Shown: one piece after another, positions 1 to 7,665 of the stretch
Layout: each line of letters opens with the position of its first letter
How positions within the stretch are numbered: the first letter of the stretch is position 1
Source: a virus
IMG/VR virus record: IMGVR_UViG_3300020183_000176
Location: 1 to 41,371 of that record
DNA: 41,371 nt
Reading direction: 5' to 3' (one strand)
Notes under the pieces: model-generated
What the model saw: only the letters and a program-made list of their open reading frames with translations
Database searches by the model: none
What the model was told of the DNA's origin: nothing
Program-made: the position numbers and the translations under genes

Positions 1-381
1 ATAAGTTTTGAAAAACCAGACAAATTTATCTTTAAGCTCTTGTATGTTCTGTCTGGCGTATTCCCCACTAGGAAGCTTTACAGCTGGAAACATTTCTCGG
101 TAGGTTTTAATAGACCCTAAGGCATTGTTACCCAATACTTCTGAGACTACTTTTTTCTTAGTTTTTACGAGTAGTGTCTCAAATTCATCTAGGATAAATA
201 CGGCTCCTGGGCTTAATTTACCTTCGTCATCTAGGTGTCCTCTATCAAGGGCAGTTTGACGCTCTTGCTCTACGTCAATAATGTGACAAGGTCTAATCTT
301 ATATCTGCAGCTGTCAAGAAAGTACAGCTGGTTCGGGCTGATGTTGTACTTGATCAGCGTTGTCCATAGTTGGTGACTCAT
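1..381 (-). CDS. Hypothetical protein, C-terminus cut by window edge
   Basis: An open frame begins at an ATG at 381 and runs without a stop to base 1, so at least 127 codons are present and the C-terminus lies outside the window. The protein starts MSHQLWTTLIKYNISPNQLY and contains acidic and basic stretches but no signal peptide or membrane segment. Its start lies inside the end of the DnaA-like gene (overlap about 68 bases), so the two are probably translated from one message. I do not recognise the family. The open frame and coding-like composition support a real gene. Confidence 0.75.
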   Translation of the reverse strand, partial: MSHQLWTTLIKYNISPNQLYFLDSCRYKIRPCHIIDVEQERQTALDRGHLDDEGKLSPGAVFILDEFETLLVKTKKKVVSEVLGNNALGSIKTYREMFPAVKLPSGEYARQNIQELKDKFVWFFKTY

Positions 382-796
382 ATCTTTGTTTTATGTAAGT
401 GATGATTGAGTTGTGTTTGTTTCTAAAAGTCTCACAGGTTTGTATAAGGTTCTTAAAAGTGTTAACATTATGTATTACAGTAGTATGATCTCTTTTACCT
501 AGGCTTTGACCTATTGTGATAAGACTATAGCCTAGTTGTCTTGCCAGAGCACAGTAGATCATTCTGAGTTCAACTATTTCTCTGTACCTATACTTGCTCT
601 GTAGTTTAATTGTAATTCCATATCTTATTGGTAAGAAGGAGGTAAAGCACTCTTCAAGTGCAGGGAGGCTCATCATAGGTAGACTCTGCACTTGTGTAAT
701 AACTGTAGGGTAATACCCTATTTTTTCATAAAAAGATTCTCTGAATTGCTCTATAAGCTTGCGTTCTAGCTGAATAGCGTAGCTTTTACTGTCCAT
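314..796 (-). CDS. DnaA domain IV-like DNA-binding protein
   Basis: This 160-aa protein carries the DnaA-box-recognition domain of the replication initiator DnaA. The signature is visible as GKRDHTTVIHNV, preceded by a helix-rich stretch (LRMIYCALARQLGYSLITIG). No Walker A or B motif of the AAA+ part of DnaA is present, so this is essentially domain IV on a short N-terminal extension. It probably binds DnaA-box-like sites, either to start phage replication or to interfere with the host initiator; the choice is inference. I place the start at the ATG at 796 because the longer frame to 805 begins with TTG. A TATATTTG element lies just upstream at 818-825. Confidence 0.85.
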   Translation of the reverse strand: MDSKSYAIQLERKLIEQFRESFYEKIGYYPTVITQVQSLPMMSLPALEECFTSFLPIRYGITIKLQSKYRYREIVELRMIYCALARQLGYSLITIGQSLGKRDHTTVIHNVNTFKNLIQTCETFRNKHNSIITYIKQRYESPTMDNADQVQHQPEPAVLS

Positions 797-817
797 AAAT
801 TTCAAGGGTTTGGTCTA

Positions 818-825
818 CAAATATA
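818..825 (-). promoter_or_regulatory. Candidate Bacteroidota -7 promoter element
   Basis: On the minus strand these bases read TATATTTG, matching the Bacteroidota -7 consensus TAnnTTTG. They lie about 22 bases before the ATG of the DnaA-like gene in the divergent intergenic region. No clear TTG -33 element is seen at the usual distance, so this is only a candidate. Confidence 0.4.
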
Positions 826-907
826 GGTTAGTTCTCTAAAATTTTGTATATTATAATGTAGGGTTTATACAGACTCTACATATTATAGGTTTATAAATAT
901 TTATACT

Positions 908-1180
908 ATGGCTAAGAAGTTCTATGCTCAGAAAGATGCTCTGGGCTGGCCTATTCCCGGTACAATGATGAGTGGATCCAAGGTGCCTGCTAATCTACTT
1001 GAGATTCCTGCAGCTAATGTAGCTCCAGGTGCTGGTCAAGTAGAAGTATATCATCCTGAAAAGCTTAGATACTTTGTACGGAAGGACAAGAAAGGAGATA
1101 TTATTCCTAACTCATTGATTATCAGCTTAAAAAAGCCAGTTGGTGATACTTATGAGTTTAAACTTGTAAAGGCTAGCTAA
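908..1180 (+). CDS. Conserved-looking hypothetical phage protein (90 aa)
   Basis: First gene of the plus-strand late-type module, starting at an ATG after a strongly A/T-rich leader. The 90-aa product begins MAKKFYAQKDALGWPIPGTM, is rich in Pro and Gly in its first half, and has no signal peptide or transmembrane segment. It lies immediately upstream (2-base gap) of a membrane protein and the lysis-type genes. Its function is not recognisable; a small virion or accessory role would fit the position but is a guess. Confidence 0.7.
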   Translation: MAKKFYAQKDALGWPIPGTMMSGSKVPANLLEIPAANVAPGAGQVEVYHPEKLRYFVRKDKKGDIIPNSLIISLKKPVGDTYEFKLVKAS

Positions 1181-1182
1181 CA

Positions 1183-1482
1183 ATGAATAAAGACAATCCG
1201 GCACTTTTTGCTTTTAAAATCTGGATATTCCCTGGTTTAGTTTCTATTCTAGGACTGATGATCTGGAATGATGTTAGTGAGATAAAAGCTGATGTCAAAG
1301 CTCTTATGGCCCAGTCCAATATAGACAAAACACGTATAGATAATCTGGAAAGACAGATATATGTTAAGCCTACTAGTAATCAACCTGCTAAAGAAGAGCG
1401 TAATCCTTTAAAAAACAATAAGTTATACGCAGTTATTCCTTATAATTCATTTAGACTTAAAAAACAAGTATATGACTTTTAA
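1183..1482 (+). CDS. Small membrane protein with N-terminal anchor and coiled coil
   Basis: A 99-aa protein with one hydrophobic segment near residues 10-27 (FKIWIFPGLVSILGLMIW), followed by a heptad-like helical stretch (SEIKADVKALMAQ...IDNLERQIY) and a basic tail. This topology resembles holin accessory or spanin-type proteins. The gene overlaps the next, holin-like gene by 11 bases, consistent with a lysis cassette. The lysis role is inferred from topology and context only. Confidence 0.7.
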   Translation: MNKDNPALFAFKIWIFPGLVSILGLMIWNDVSEIKADVKALMAQSNIDKTRIDNLERQIYVKPTSNQPAKEERNPLKNNKLYAVIPYNSFRLKKQVYDF

Positions 1483-1720
1483 ACAATGGATTTTAGACCT
1501 TTTTAAAGATGAGCGTGGCTCAACCTCAGTTAAACCTGTTGTAGGCTTTATGGGAGCTTTGTTTCTCTGTATTACTCTTACAGCTAATTCTTTTACTCAC
1601 GGTGATATCAAACCCTCTGATGCTCTTGTAGATGCTGTTCTAATCATGACCTGTGTAGGTATTGGAGCAGACAGCATTGATAAGTTTAGTCACAAGAAAA
1701 AGAAAGAAGATGAAGCTTAA
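1472..1720 (+). CDS. Holin-like protein
   Basis: An 82-aa protein with two hydrophobic segments (about residues 23-40, VVGFMGALFLCITLTAN, and 50-66, ALVDAVLIMTCVGIGAD) separated by a short polar turn. It ends in a lysine-rich tail (SHKKKKEDEA). Length, two-segment topology and charged C-terminus are those of small phage holins, which permeabilise the inner membrane to release the endolysin. A GH19 endolysin gene follows about 800 bases downstream. The gene overlaps its downstream neighbour by 11 bases. Confidence 0.7.
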   Translation: MTFKQWILDLFKDERGSTSVKPVVGFMGALFLCITLTANSFTHGDIKPSDALVDAVLIMTCVGIGADSIDKFSHKKKKEDEA

Positions 1721-2345
1721 TAAATACACTATAGTTATTTTAGTAGTCATTGGTCTTATTCTGTTATCACGTATTGGATGTAATAACGGATTTGGCTTTT
1801 TTGATAAACCTAAAGCTGATACGGTAAGAGTAGTAGACACACTTTGGGAAAAACATGATACTACTATTTATAAGAAAGTTACCGTAAAAGAAGTGATCTA
1901 TGATATAGATACTCTTCCTCCTCAATTGATTCCTGATACAAACTATGCTGCTTTAAAAGCACAGTTTGAAGCTTTAGTTAAAGAACATGCTTCTAAAGTT
2001 ATACAGTTTGATACCATTAAGGTTCCTCAACTCAAGGGTGGATTTTATATTAAAGACACTGTACAGTTTAATAAGATAGCCGGCAGATCTATTGATGCTG
2101 ATTATGTTATTCCTATTGTAAAAGAGACAGTGACTATTACTAAGCAAGCTCCAAAACGTAACCAGCTTTACATAGGAGGTGCTATTAACGTAGATAAAGG
2201 CTTTGCTCCTAGCACAGCTGAAGTTGGACTAATACTTAAAACCAGAAGAGATCAGATGATGGGCGTCAAAGCCGGATCTGATATCAACGGTAATGTAACC
2301 TACGGCTTCCAGAGTTACTGGAAGATAGGTAAGAAGGACAAATAA
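1710..2345 (+). CDS. Membrane-anchored periplasmic protein, possible spanin-like
   Basis: The start is placed at the ATG at 1710, overlapping the holin-like gene. The 212-aa protein has an N-terminal anchor (YTIVILVVIGLILLS) followed directly by a Cys, a region with repeated Asp-Thr pairs, and a helical segment (NYAALKAQFEALVKEHASKV). The C-terminal half is strand-like and Gly-rich, resembling part of a small barrel. It probably sits in the periplasm tethered to the inner membrane. A spanin or lysis-accessory role fits the context but is not proved. Confidence 0.7.
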   Translation: MKLNKYTIVILVVIGLILLSRIGCNNGFGFFDKPKADTVRVVDTLWEKHDTTIYKKVTVKEVIYDIDTLPPQLIPDTNYAALKAQFEALVKEHASKVIQFDTIKVPQLKGGFYIKDTVQFNKIAGRSIDADYVIPIVKETVTITKQAPKRNQLYIGGAINVDKGFAPSTAEVGLILKTRRDQMMGVKAGSDINGNVTYGFQSYWKIGKKDK

Positions 2346-2355
2346 AACACAAATC

Positions 2356-2526
2356 ATGAAAAGTATCGTAAAGATGCTTCTTAACCTTTTCAAAAAGAAA
2401 GCTGAAAAGAAGGTTGAAGAAGTAAAAAACATTGTAGTTCCTGCACCAGTACAGGAAGAGAAACCTAAGGCTAAGAAAAAGAAGTATTACCATTCTAAAC
2501 CTAAGCCTAAGAATAACCCATTATAA
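2356..2526 (+). CDS. Small lysine-rich hypothetical protein (56 aa)
   Basis: A short frame starting at ATG 2356, ten bases after the previous stop, and ending at TAA 2524-2526. The N-terminus is amphipathic (MKSIVKMLLNLFKKKAEKK), then comes an acidic/Val stretch and a Pro-Lys-rich tail (KPKAKKKKYYHSKPKPKNN). It sits between the anchored protein and the endolysin in a tightly packed operon, which is the main reason to accept it. Function unknown. Confidence 0.6.
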   Translation: MKSIVKMLLNLFKKKAEKKVEEVKNIVVPAPVQEEKPKAKKKKYYHSKPKPKNNPL

Positions 2527-2542
2527 CAAATATAGATAACTT

Positions 2543-3142
2543 ATGAATCTTGAAAAACTAAAGGGTCATGTACCTGATAAAGTGATTGAGCAGATTCCTG
2601 AGGTTATGCAGAAGTTTAGTGTAAATACACCACTGCGTCTATCTCACTTTCTAGCTCAGTGCGGCCATGAGTCTGGTGGTTTTAAGCTCACTCAAGAGAA
2701 TCTTAACTATTCAGCTAAGGGTCTTATGGGAATCTTTAAGAAGTATTTTCCTACAGAAGCTATAGCTAATGCTTATGCTAGACAACCACAGAAGATTGCT
2801 AACAAAGTATATGCTTCCCGTATGGGAAATGGTGCTGAAGCTTCTGGTGAAGGATTTAAGTTCCGCGGTCGTGGATATATCCAGCTCACCGGTAAGCAGA
2901 ATTATACTGCCTTTGACGCTTCTGTACCAGAAAGTATAGTAGATAACCCAGACTTAGTTGCTACTAAGTATCCATTAGCATCTGCTGCATGGTTCTGGAG
3001 TAAGAACGGACTTAATACAATTGCTGACCAAGGTTCTTCTAATGAAGTAGTAACTAAGATTACTAAGCGTGTAAACGGTGGTACGATTGGTCTTGCTGAT
3101 CGGATTAAACACTTTAAAGAGTATCACGCATTACTTGCATGA
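2543..3142 (+). CDS. GH19-family endolysin (chitinase/lysozyme-like)
   Basis: A 199-aa single-domain protein of glycoside hydrolase family 19. It shows the HES-GG motif (HESGGF) with the likely acid Glu43 and the later GEGFKFRGRGYIQLTG block carrying the second acid near Glu103. The C-terminal helical part contains WFWSKNGLN and the VNGG turn typical of the family. Phage GH19 enzymes cleave the glycan strands of peptidoglycan during lysis. No signal peptide is seen, so release probably depends on the upstream holin-like protein. Confidence 0.92.
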   Translation: MNLEKLKGHVPDKVIEQIPEVMQKFSVNTPLRLSHFLAQCGHESGGFKLTQENLNYSAKGLMGIFKKYFPTEAIANAYARQPQKIANKVYASRMGNGAEASGEGFKFRGRGYIQLTGKQNYTAFDASVPESIVDNPDLVATKYPLASAAWFWSKNGLNTIADQGSSNEVVTKITKRVNGGTIGLADRIKHFKEYHALLA

Positions 3143-3173
3143 TAGGAAAAGTCATCTGTAAAAATTTCAAAAT

Positions 3174-3308
3174 ATGGCTAAAGCCAAAGGCTCCAAGGCC
3201 GGAGAATCAAGAAAGGTCACATTTGGAAAACGCAAGGGTGGCAAAGCTTCTAAAAGTAAAGGGCCCAAAGATAAAAAAGTCTCCAAGTACCGCGGACAAG
3301 GACGTTAA
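3174..3308 (+). CDS. Very basic 44-aa protein
   Basis: A short frame from ATG 3174 to TAA 3306-3308. The product is almost entirely Lys, Gly, Ser and Arg (MAKAKGSKAGESRKVTFGKR at its start, YRGQGR at its end). It has no hydrophobic core, and such proteins usually bind nucleic acid or are packaged in virions. It lies in line with the plus-strand operon, 31 bases after the endolysin. The role is inference. Confidence 0.6.
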   Translation: MAKAKGSKAGESRKVTFGKRKGGKASKSKGPKDKKVSKYRGQGR

Positions 3309-3342
3309 CTCCTAGTAAAAACCAACCTCTAAATCTGATGTT

Positions 3343-3828
3343 ATGAACCTTAGAGGTTATTTTATTTTATTATTATCTGTACTGTTTGTAGGATCTTCCT
3401 ACTCACAGAATATTTATATTGATAGTGTAAGGAACAGTATACCTACTGGTCCACTTACTGCTAATAAGAATCTTAGTTTTGGTGTAAAGAACATCTTAGC
3501 TGAAGTACTTCAAGACAAAGGTCTTGATCTTCTTCCTAAAAAAGAAGAAGGAGAGCTTAGCTTAGTTACTGAGATATACTTCTTTGATATTGTACAAACC
3601 AATGGTGGTGTATCTGTATTTAAGAAGCAGGCTAACACAACTGTTATGGGCCTGAAAGGCATGCTGTATAAAAACGGCAAGCTCGTTAGTTCTAAAAAGA
3701 TAGAAGAATCATCCTCTGAAATAGTAATAGCCAACCTGGTTGTTCCTGAAGATGGTAAACCCAATCAACAGTCTGTTAGTAATGTAATTAAAAAAGCCTG
3801 TCAAGCTCTAATTGACAAACTCCTATGA
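3343..3828 (+). CDS. Exported CsgG-related protein (divergent, short)
   Basis: A 161-aa protein with an N-terminal signal peptide (hydrophobic YFILLLSVLFVGSSYS, likely cleaved before QNIY). The mature part can be aligned by eye to the CsgG-like protein encoded at 6904-7665. LSFGVKNILAEVLQDKGLDL parallels LGVTNIIVEYLEETGRF, EIYFFDI parallels EVYDFSV, and the C-terminal helices also match. It is therefore probably a shortened relative of the same fold. The gene overlaps the next start by 4 bases (ATGA). Its exact role in envelope transport is unknown. Confidence 0.65.
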   Translation: MNLRGYFILLLSVLFVGSSYSQNIYIDSVRNSIPTGPLTANKNLSFGVKNILAEVLQDKGLDLLPKKEEGELSLVTEIYFFDIVQTNGGVSVFKKQANTTVMGLKGMLYKNGKLVSSKKIEESSSEIVIANLVVPEDGKPNQQSVSNVIKKACQALIDKLL

Positions 3829-5726
3829 GAAAACAACTTTTGCTTGCTTGCTTCCTTCTTTTCTCAACACTTAGTTTTTCCCAGTCTATTGGACATTTCC
3901 AACAGCTGGCTACCGTGAAGAGAGGAGATACATTAGATGTAGCTTGGTACTATCAACCTAGTGGTTCAGTAGATATCAGGACGTTTCAAGTGGACTTCCA
4001 GTTTAAAAAGGATCTGTTTACCTGGTTGAGTACTGCTATAGATACTCCGTATGTGACGACTGCACGCCAGCCTCAGCTGGACTATAGGCAATTTGATGGG
4101 TATAAATACAATACCTATACAGGTGGCAACTATACTTATTCATCTGATGCTAACTGGTCTGTTGGACGTAACTATTTAACACTTCCTGCCGGTACCGGGT
4201 TTGGTACAAACAATGGATATATAATCCATAATAAGTACAAGATCAATGCTGTAGCATCAAACTTCGTGTCTGATACAATCACTGTAAACTGGGCTAGACT
4301 GTTTAAAGTAGACGGTACCAGTATAGGAGACAACGTAGCAACTCTTACAAATAAGAAGCTTGCTATCTTCTTACAGGGTAACTTGACTATTTCAGGTAAG
4401 ATCTGGATGGGAGAAGCCACTGGTCTACCTACTATCATAGCATATAACAATAATACTGGTATAGAAGCTTCCCGTACAGTTCCTGCTGCTAATGGTACGT
4501 ATACACTAACTAACATAGAACAGAACACTAAGTATAAAATTAAGGTGTTGTTCTCTCGTGATAGTTTAATTACAATGCGTGACCGTGCAGTTACTGTAGC
4601 AGATGCTGTAAAGACATATAATGAATTCAAGGGAGCTGATGTTACTCAGAACTACCCAAGAACATTCTTGACAAATGGATTAGCCTATCTGATTGCGGAT
4701 GTAAACCGTAACGGACAGCTAGATGGTGGTGATCCTTATGGGATCTATGCATCTGTATCAGGACTTCTTCCTGTAGATACATCACGTTTAGTAAACGTGT
4801 TTTTAAAGAATGAGTTTGACTCTTTGGCTATAGCAGCTAACCAGTGGACAGCCTGGGCTAATAACCGTGATAAGGGATTGTTTGTATATGACTCTGTGAC
4901 TACAGTTAACTCTGTAAATATAGACATTAAGTATATGTTACTTGGTGACGTAGATAGATCTCACTCTTCACCGGTTTATAACTCACAGGGACAACTAGTA
5001 GCTCGTACAATTTATAGAGGTGATATCAACGTAAATATCCCAGATACTTATGTGAATAATTCTCAGCCACTGTTTGTACCGTTTAATGTAGACTATGCTA
5101 GTTATAAAAATACAGGACTTCAGTTTGAGATGAAATACGATCCTGCTGTAGTTAGATTTGACCAAATCCAGTCTAACATTGATGGTCCTTGGTTACAGTA
5201 TATAACAAATGACTCTACAAATGGTATAGTACGCTTTGGTGGCATGAATAACCAAAACAAAGGATTTTTAACAGGAGAGTTTACACCATATAAGCTTAAG
5301 TTCTCTCCTAAAAATCTGGGAACTAATATCACTACGTTTGTATATGTGAGACGTTTAATGGATGCAGCAGATGAGAATGGGGACCATTATAACATTGTGC
5401 TTCAGTCTGATCGTATAGTAATGAGCTACCGTATGAATGGCGGTGTTCCAATTTATACAAACATGGAGCCTACTATAGCAGTTAATCCTAATCCTACTAC
5501 AGGACAGTTTGAGGTAGTGATATTCCTTCCTAAGAATAGTACAATGAATGCACTGGTTTATGATATGCAAGGTAGAAAGATTATGGATCTTGGTAAGTTT
5601 GAGACACAGGATACAGAGTTTACTTTTCGTAAACCAGTTTCTGGTACAGGAATCCCTGCAGGTATGTACAATTTAGTATTATTTGATAACCGTAAACGTA
5701 TAACAACTAAACTAGTTAAATCCTAA
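3825..5726 (+). CDS. Secreted modular protein with T9SS C-terminal sorting domain
   Basis: This 633-aa protein has a signal peptide (residues 1-20, LLLACFLLFSTLSFSQ). A cohesin-like beta domain follows (about 25-180), then a carboxypeptidase-regulatory-like beta domain (about 187-243) and a dockerin-like calcium loop (DVNRNGQLDGGD, 292-303) with a second loop GDVDRSHSS (374-382). A second cohesin-like domain spans about 410-535. The last ~80 residues match the type IX secretion sorting domain: NPNPTTGQF, VYDMQGRKI, IPAGMYNLVLF and a terminal KLVKS. The protein should be exported by Sec and then by the host T9SS to the cell surface. A phage gene with this signal is unusual. No catalytic residues are recognised. 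Confidence 0.85.
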   Translation: MRKQLLLACFLLFSTLSFSQSIGHFQQLATVKRGDTLDVAWYYQPSGSVDIRTFQVDFQFKKDLFTWLSTAIDTPYVTTARQPQLDYRQFDGYKYNTYTGGNYTYSSDANWSVGRNYLTLPAGTGFGTNNGYIIHNKYKINAVASNFVSDTITVNWARLFKVDGTSIGDNVATLTNKKLAIFLQGNLTISGKIWMGEATGLPTIIAYNNNTGIEASRTVPAANGTYTLTNIEQNTKYKIKVLFSRDSLITMRDRAVTVADAVKTYNEFKGADVTQNYPRTFLTNGLAYLIADVNRNGQLDGGDPYGIYASVSGLLPVDTSRLVNVFLKNEFDSLAIAANQWTAWANNRDKGLFVYDSVTTVNSVNIDIKYMLLGDVDRSHSSPVYNSQGQLVARTIYRGDINVNIPDTYVNNSQPLFVPFNVDYASYKNTGLQFEMKYDPAVVRFDQIQSNIDGPWLQYITNDSTNGIVRFGGMNNQNKGFLTGEFTPYKLKFSPKNLGTNITTFVYVRRLMDAADENGDHYNIVLQSDRIVMSYRMNGGVPIYTNMEPTIAVNPNPTTGQFEVVIFLPKNSTMNALVYDMQGRKIMDLGKFETQDTEFTFRKPVSGTGIPAGMYNLVLFDNRKRITTKLVKS

Positions 5727-5730
5727 ATAT

Positions 5731-6036
5731 ATGTCAGAAGAATTAGAACAATCAAATGACGGTACTTGGTCTGGTCTTAAGAAGACAGTCGTAGGTACTA
5801 TTAGTACAGTAATCCTGGGTGCAGGCACTTGGGTAGGTACAACTCTTTTTGGAGGTAAAGAAGAAGCTGCTCCAGCTCCTGCTGCACAGCCAAGTATTAT
5901 TATTAATAACACTCAAGCTCAGCAACAAGCTGCCGGTGGAACTAAAGTAATTGAGCGTGTGATTGAAAAGCCAGCTGCAAAACCTGCAGAACCAGCTCCT
6001 AAGAAAAAAGAGTTTTCAGAAGAACCAAAGTGGTAA
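5731..6036 (+). CDS. Small membrane protein with Ala/Pro-rich tail
   Basis: A 101-aa protein. Residues about 17-41 form a Gly/Thr-rich hydrophobic segment (TVVGTISTVILGAGTWVGTT) resembling a glycine-zipper membrane helix. The rest is low-complexity Ala, Pro, Gln and Lys (EEAAPAPAAQP ... KPAAKPAEPAPKKKE). It starts 4 bases after the T9SS cargo gene and is followed by another membrane protein, so the operon context is clear. Function unknown; a tether or pore-associated role is possible. Confidence 0.65.
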   Translation: MSEELEQSNDGTWSGLKKTVVGTISTVILGAGTWVGTTLFGGKEEAAPAPAAQPSIIINNTQAQQQAAGGTKVIERVIEKPAAKPAEPAPKKKEFSEEPKW

Positions 6037-6052
6037 TTATTAAATAGTATAT

Positions 6053-6652
6053 ATGAGCAACCAAGTATCTGAAAAAGGATTTCAAGGACTTCTTAACGCT
6101 ATGATGAGAAGACGCTGGTTTATTACAGCGTTAGTATTAGGATCTTTTATCCTTATTGTTGGTGGCATTTTTGTAGCCATAGAAATTGGCAGCCCAATGG
6201 CAGGTGAGTGGAAAGAACTTCTACTTCTTATGCTTGGTGCCTTTATCGGTAGTTATGGTAAGATTATAGACTACTGGTTTTCTGATACAGACAAGGATAA
6301 AATGCTTGTACAGAAGATGGATGAAGAAGATGGTGTCTCTTTATCTAATACGGCTAATATCAAAGACACGCCACGTGAACAGAAGTCTTTAGTAGATCCG
6401 ACCTTTGCTGCATTTGCCGCAAAAGCTTCGGAGGAAAAAGAAGAATTACCTGCAGAATCTAAACCTGTAGATAAAAAAGGTACAGAGATAGACGAAGACG
6501 GTGATGGTGTTATGGACGGTCTAGACTTTGACGGTGATGGTAAGATAGACGAGTACTTTGCACATAGACAGTGTGAGCATGTATGGGGTGATGTAGACGG
6601 AGACGGTAATCTTGAGTGCCTTAAGTGTGGCAAGATTAAAGATCCGGAATAA
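6053..6652 (+). CDS. Two-TM protein with calcium-loop and Cys-pair tail
   Basis: A 199-aa protein with two transmembrane segments (about residues 22-45, WFITALVLGSFILIVGGIFV, and 54-70, ELLLLMLGAFIGSYG), like a small holin. A long soluble tail follows. The tail holds EF-hand-type Asp loops (DEDGDGVMDGLDFDGDGKID, and later DVDGDGNLE) and a Cys/His cluster (CEH ... CLKC) that could bind a metal. It lies between the Ala/Pro-rich membrane protein and the CsgG-like gene. The combination suggests a metal-sensing or metal-stabilised envelope protein; this is inference. Confidence 0.7.
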   Translation: MSNQVSEKGFQGLLNAMMRRRWFITALVLGSFILIVGGIFVAIEIGSPMAGEWKELLLLMLGAFIGSYGKIIDYWFSDTDKDKMLVQKMDEEDGVSLSNTANIKDTPREQKSLVDPTFAAFAAKASEEKEELPAESKPVDKKGTEIDEDGDGVMDGLDFDGDGKIDEYFAHRQCEHVWGDVDGDGNLECLKCGKIKDPE

Positions 6653-6675
6653 TATTTCTTACTTAATCCTGTAAT

Positions 6676-6897
6676 ATGGAAGCTGATGAACAAAAGAAAG
6701 AGACTAAAGATTTTACGTTCCTCCAGGGATATAAGCTTGATGCTGGCAATGTTTTTCTTGCCACTTGGATACGATCTTTTGTTCAAGACTCTCTTAAACA
6801 TTACGGGGAGCTTTTGGGTTACCGATATCATATTTTACTGTATATCAGGATTATTTTGGCTGCTTTACTTTTTATTATCCAAGACTTTAAAGTCTAA
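6676..6897 (+). CDS. Alternative/overprinted small membrane ORF (frame 1)
   Basis: A 73-aa frame from ATG 6676, preceded by an A/T-rich leader typical of starts in this genome. The N-terminal half is charged (MEADEQKKETKDF) and the C-terminal half ends in one hydrophobic helix (HILLYIRIILAALLFII). Its codon choice resembles the neighbours. It overlaps almost completely, in another frame, the 73-aa ORF at 6686-6907. Only one may be real, or both may be translated as overlapping genes. I cannot decide from the sequence alone. Confidence 0.4.
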   Translation: MEADEQKKETKDFTFLQGYKLDAGNVFLATWIRSFVQDSLKHYGELLGYRYHILLYIRIILAALLFIIQDFKV

Positions 6898-6907
6898 TAC
6901 ACCATGA
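6686..6907 (+). CDS. Small two-TM membrane protein (frame 2), ATGA-coupled to next gene
   Basis: A 73-aa frame from ATG 6686 with a basic N-terminus (MNKRKRLKILRSSRD) and two hydrophobic segments (ISLMLAMFFLPLGYDLLF; then VTDIIFYCISGLFWLLYFLL). Its TGA stop overlaps the ATG of the CsgG-like gene (ATGA at 6904-6907), the usual sign of translational coupling. The coherent two-TM topology and this coupling favour it over the competing frame starting at 6676, whose leader looks better. Function unknown. Confidence 0.5.
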   Translation: MNKRKRLKILRSSRDISLMLAMFFLPLGYDLLFKTLLNITGSFWVTDIIFYCISGLFWLLYFLLSKTLKSNTP

Positions 6908-7665
6908 AAGTTGATAAAGAATCATTTAAGATATTATTGATGATAGGTATTTGGTTACTACTAATGTTTATTATTAGCAGTATAATCACTACTGTTTCAG
7001 CACAGACTGTAGGATCTACAAAGACAGAACAGTACCAGGCTGGTTTTGAGAAGAAGGTAAATATTGATTCCTTGATGGACTATAACGGTCCAACTATTCC
7101 TATACAGTTATTAAGTTTAGGAATTAATGAGGATGTATATGCTATGTACCCAGAGCTTAAAGATAAACGTGTTGGGCTGGGTGTTACTAATATCATTGTT
7201 GAGTATCTAGAAGAGACTGGTAGGTTTACTTTTACAGAAGATAAAACTGAAATTAAAAACCGTATGGTTAAACAGTTTCAGGCTAGTCAATCTGGAATAA
7301 CGGAGAATAAACTAGATGGACGTGGTAAGATTATGTTAGCACGTTACTTTGTGTACATAGAAGTATATGACTTCTCTGTATCTGTAGATGAGGAAATAAA
7401 GGTTGCTAATGGTGTTAAAGAAACCATGGTGACACGTCTTGGTCTACAGGCAAAGTTTGTGGACGCTGAAACAGGAGAATACTTCACTGCCTCAGGTCTT
7501 GGAGAAGCTAAAACTGTCAGAGAGCTCACTCTTCTTAATGATGATAACCTCTCTGAGATTAAGTTTAACCAATCAACAATTGGTATCACTACGAAGAAAG
7601 CTCTGGAAACAGCAGCTTCTAGAGTAGTTCTGCGGATGATAAAGAAGCAGATCTTTAAGAACTAG
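6904..7665 (+). CDS. CsgG-like outer-membrane secretion protein
   Basis: A 253-aa protein with an N-terminal export signal (ILLMIGIWLLLMFIISSIIT, cleavage likely after VSAQ). The mature region resembles the CsgG/HfaB family: PIQLLSLGI, then VGLGVTNIIVEYLEETGRFTF, then RYFVYIEVYDF and a C-terminal helix. CsgG forms the oligomeric outer-membrane pore for curli export. The usual lipoprotein cysteine is not seen, so it may not be lipidated. It sits between membrane proteins and an outer-membrane barrel gene, with a 1-base overlap downstream. The family call is from pattern reading and is moderate. Confidence 0.65.
   Translation: MKVDKESFKILLMIGIWLLLMFIISSIITTVSAQTVGSTKTEQYQAGFEKKVNIDSLMDYNGPTIPIQLLSLGINEDVYAMYPELKDKRVGLGVTNIIVEYLEETGRFTFTEDKTEIKNRMVKQFQASQSGITENKLDGRGKIMLARYFVYIEVYDFSVSVDEEIKVANGVKETMVTRLGLQAKFVDAETGEYFTASGLGEAKTVRELTLLNDDNLSEIKFNQSTIGITTKKALETAASRVVLRMIKKQIFKN

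Noticed and set aside
6271-6831. Minus-strand 186-aa ORF opposite the two-TM protein
   Set aside because: Ser/Pro-rich composition is the antisense of Asp/Gly loops; it is a shadow ORF.
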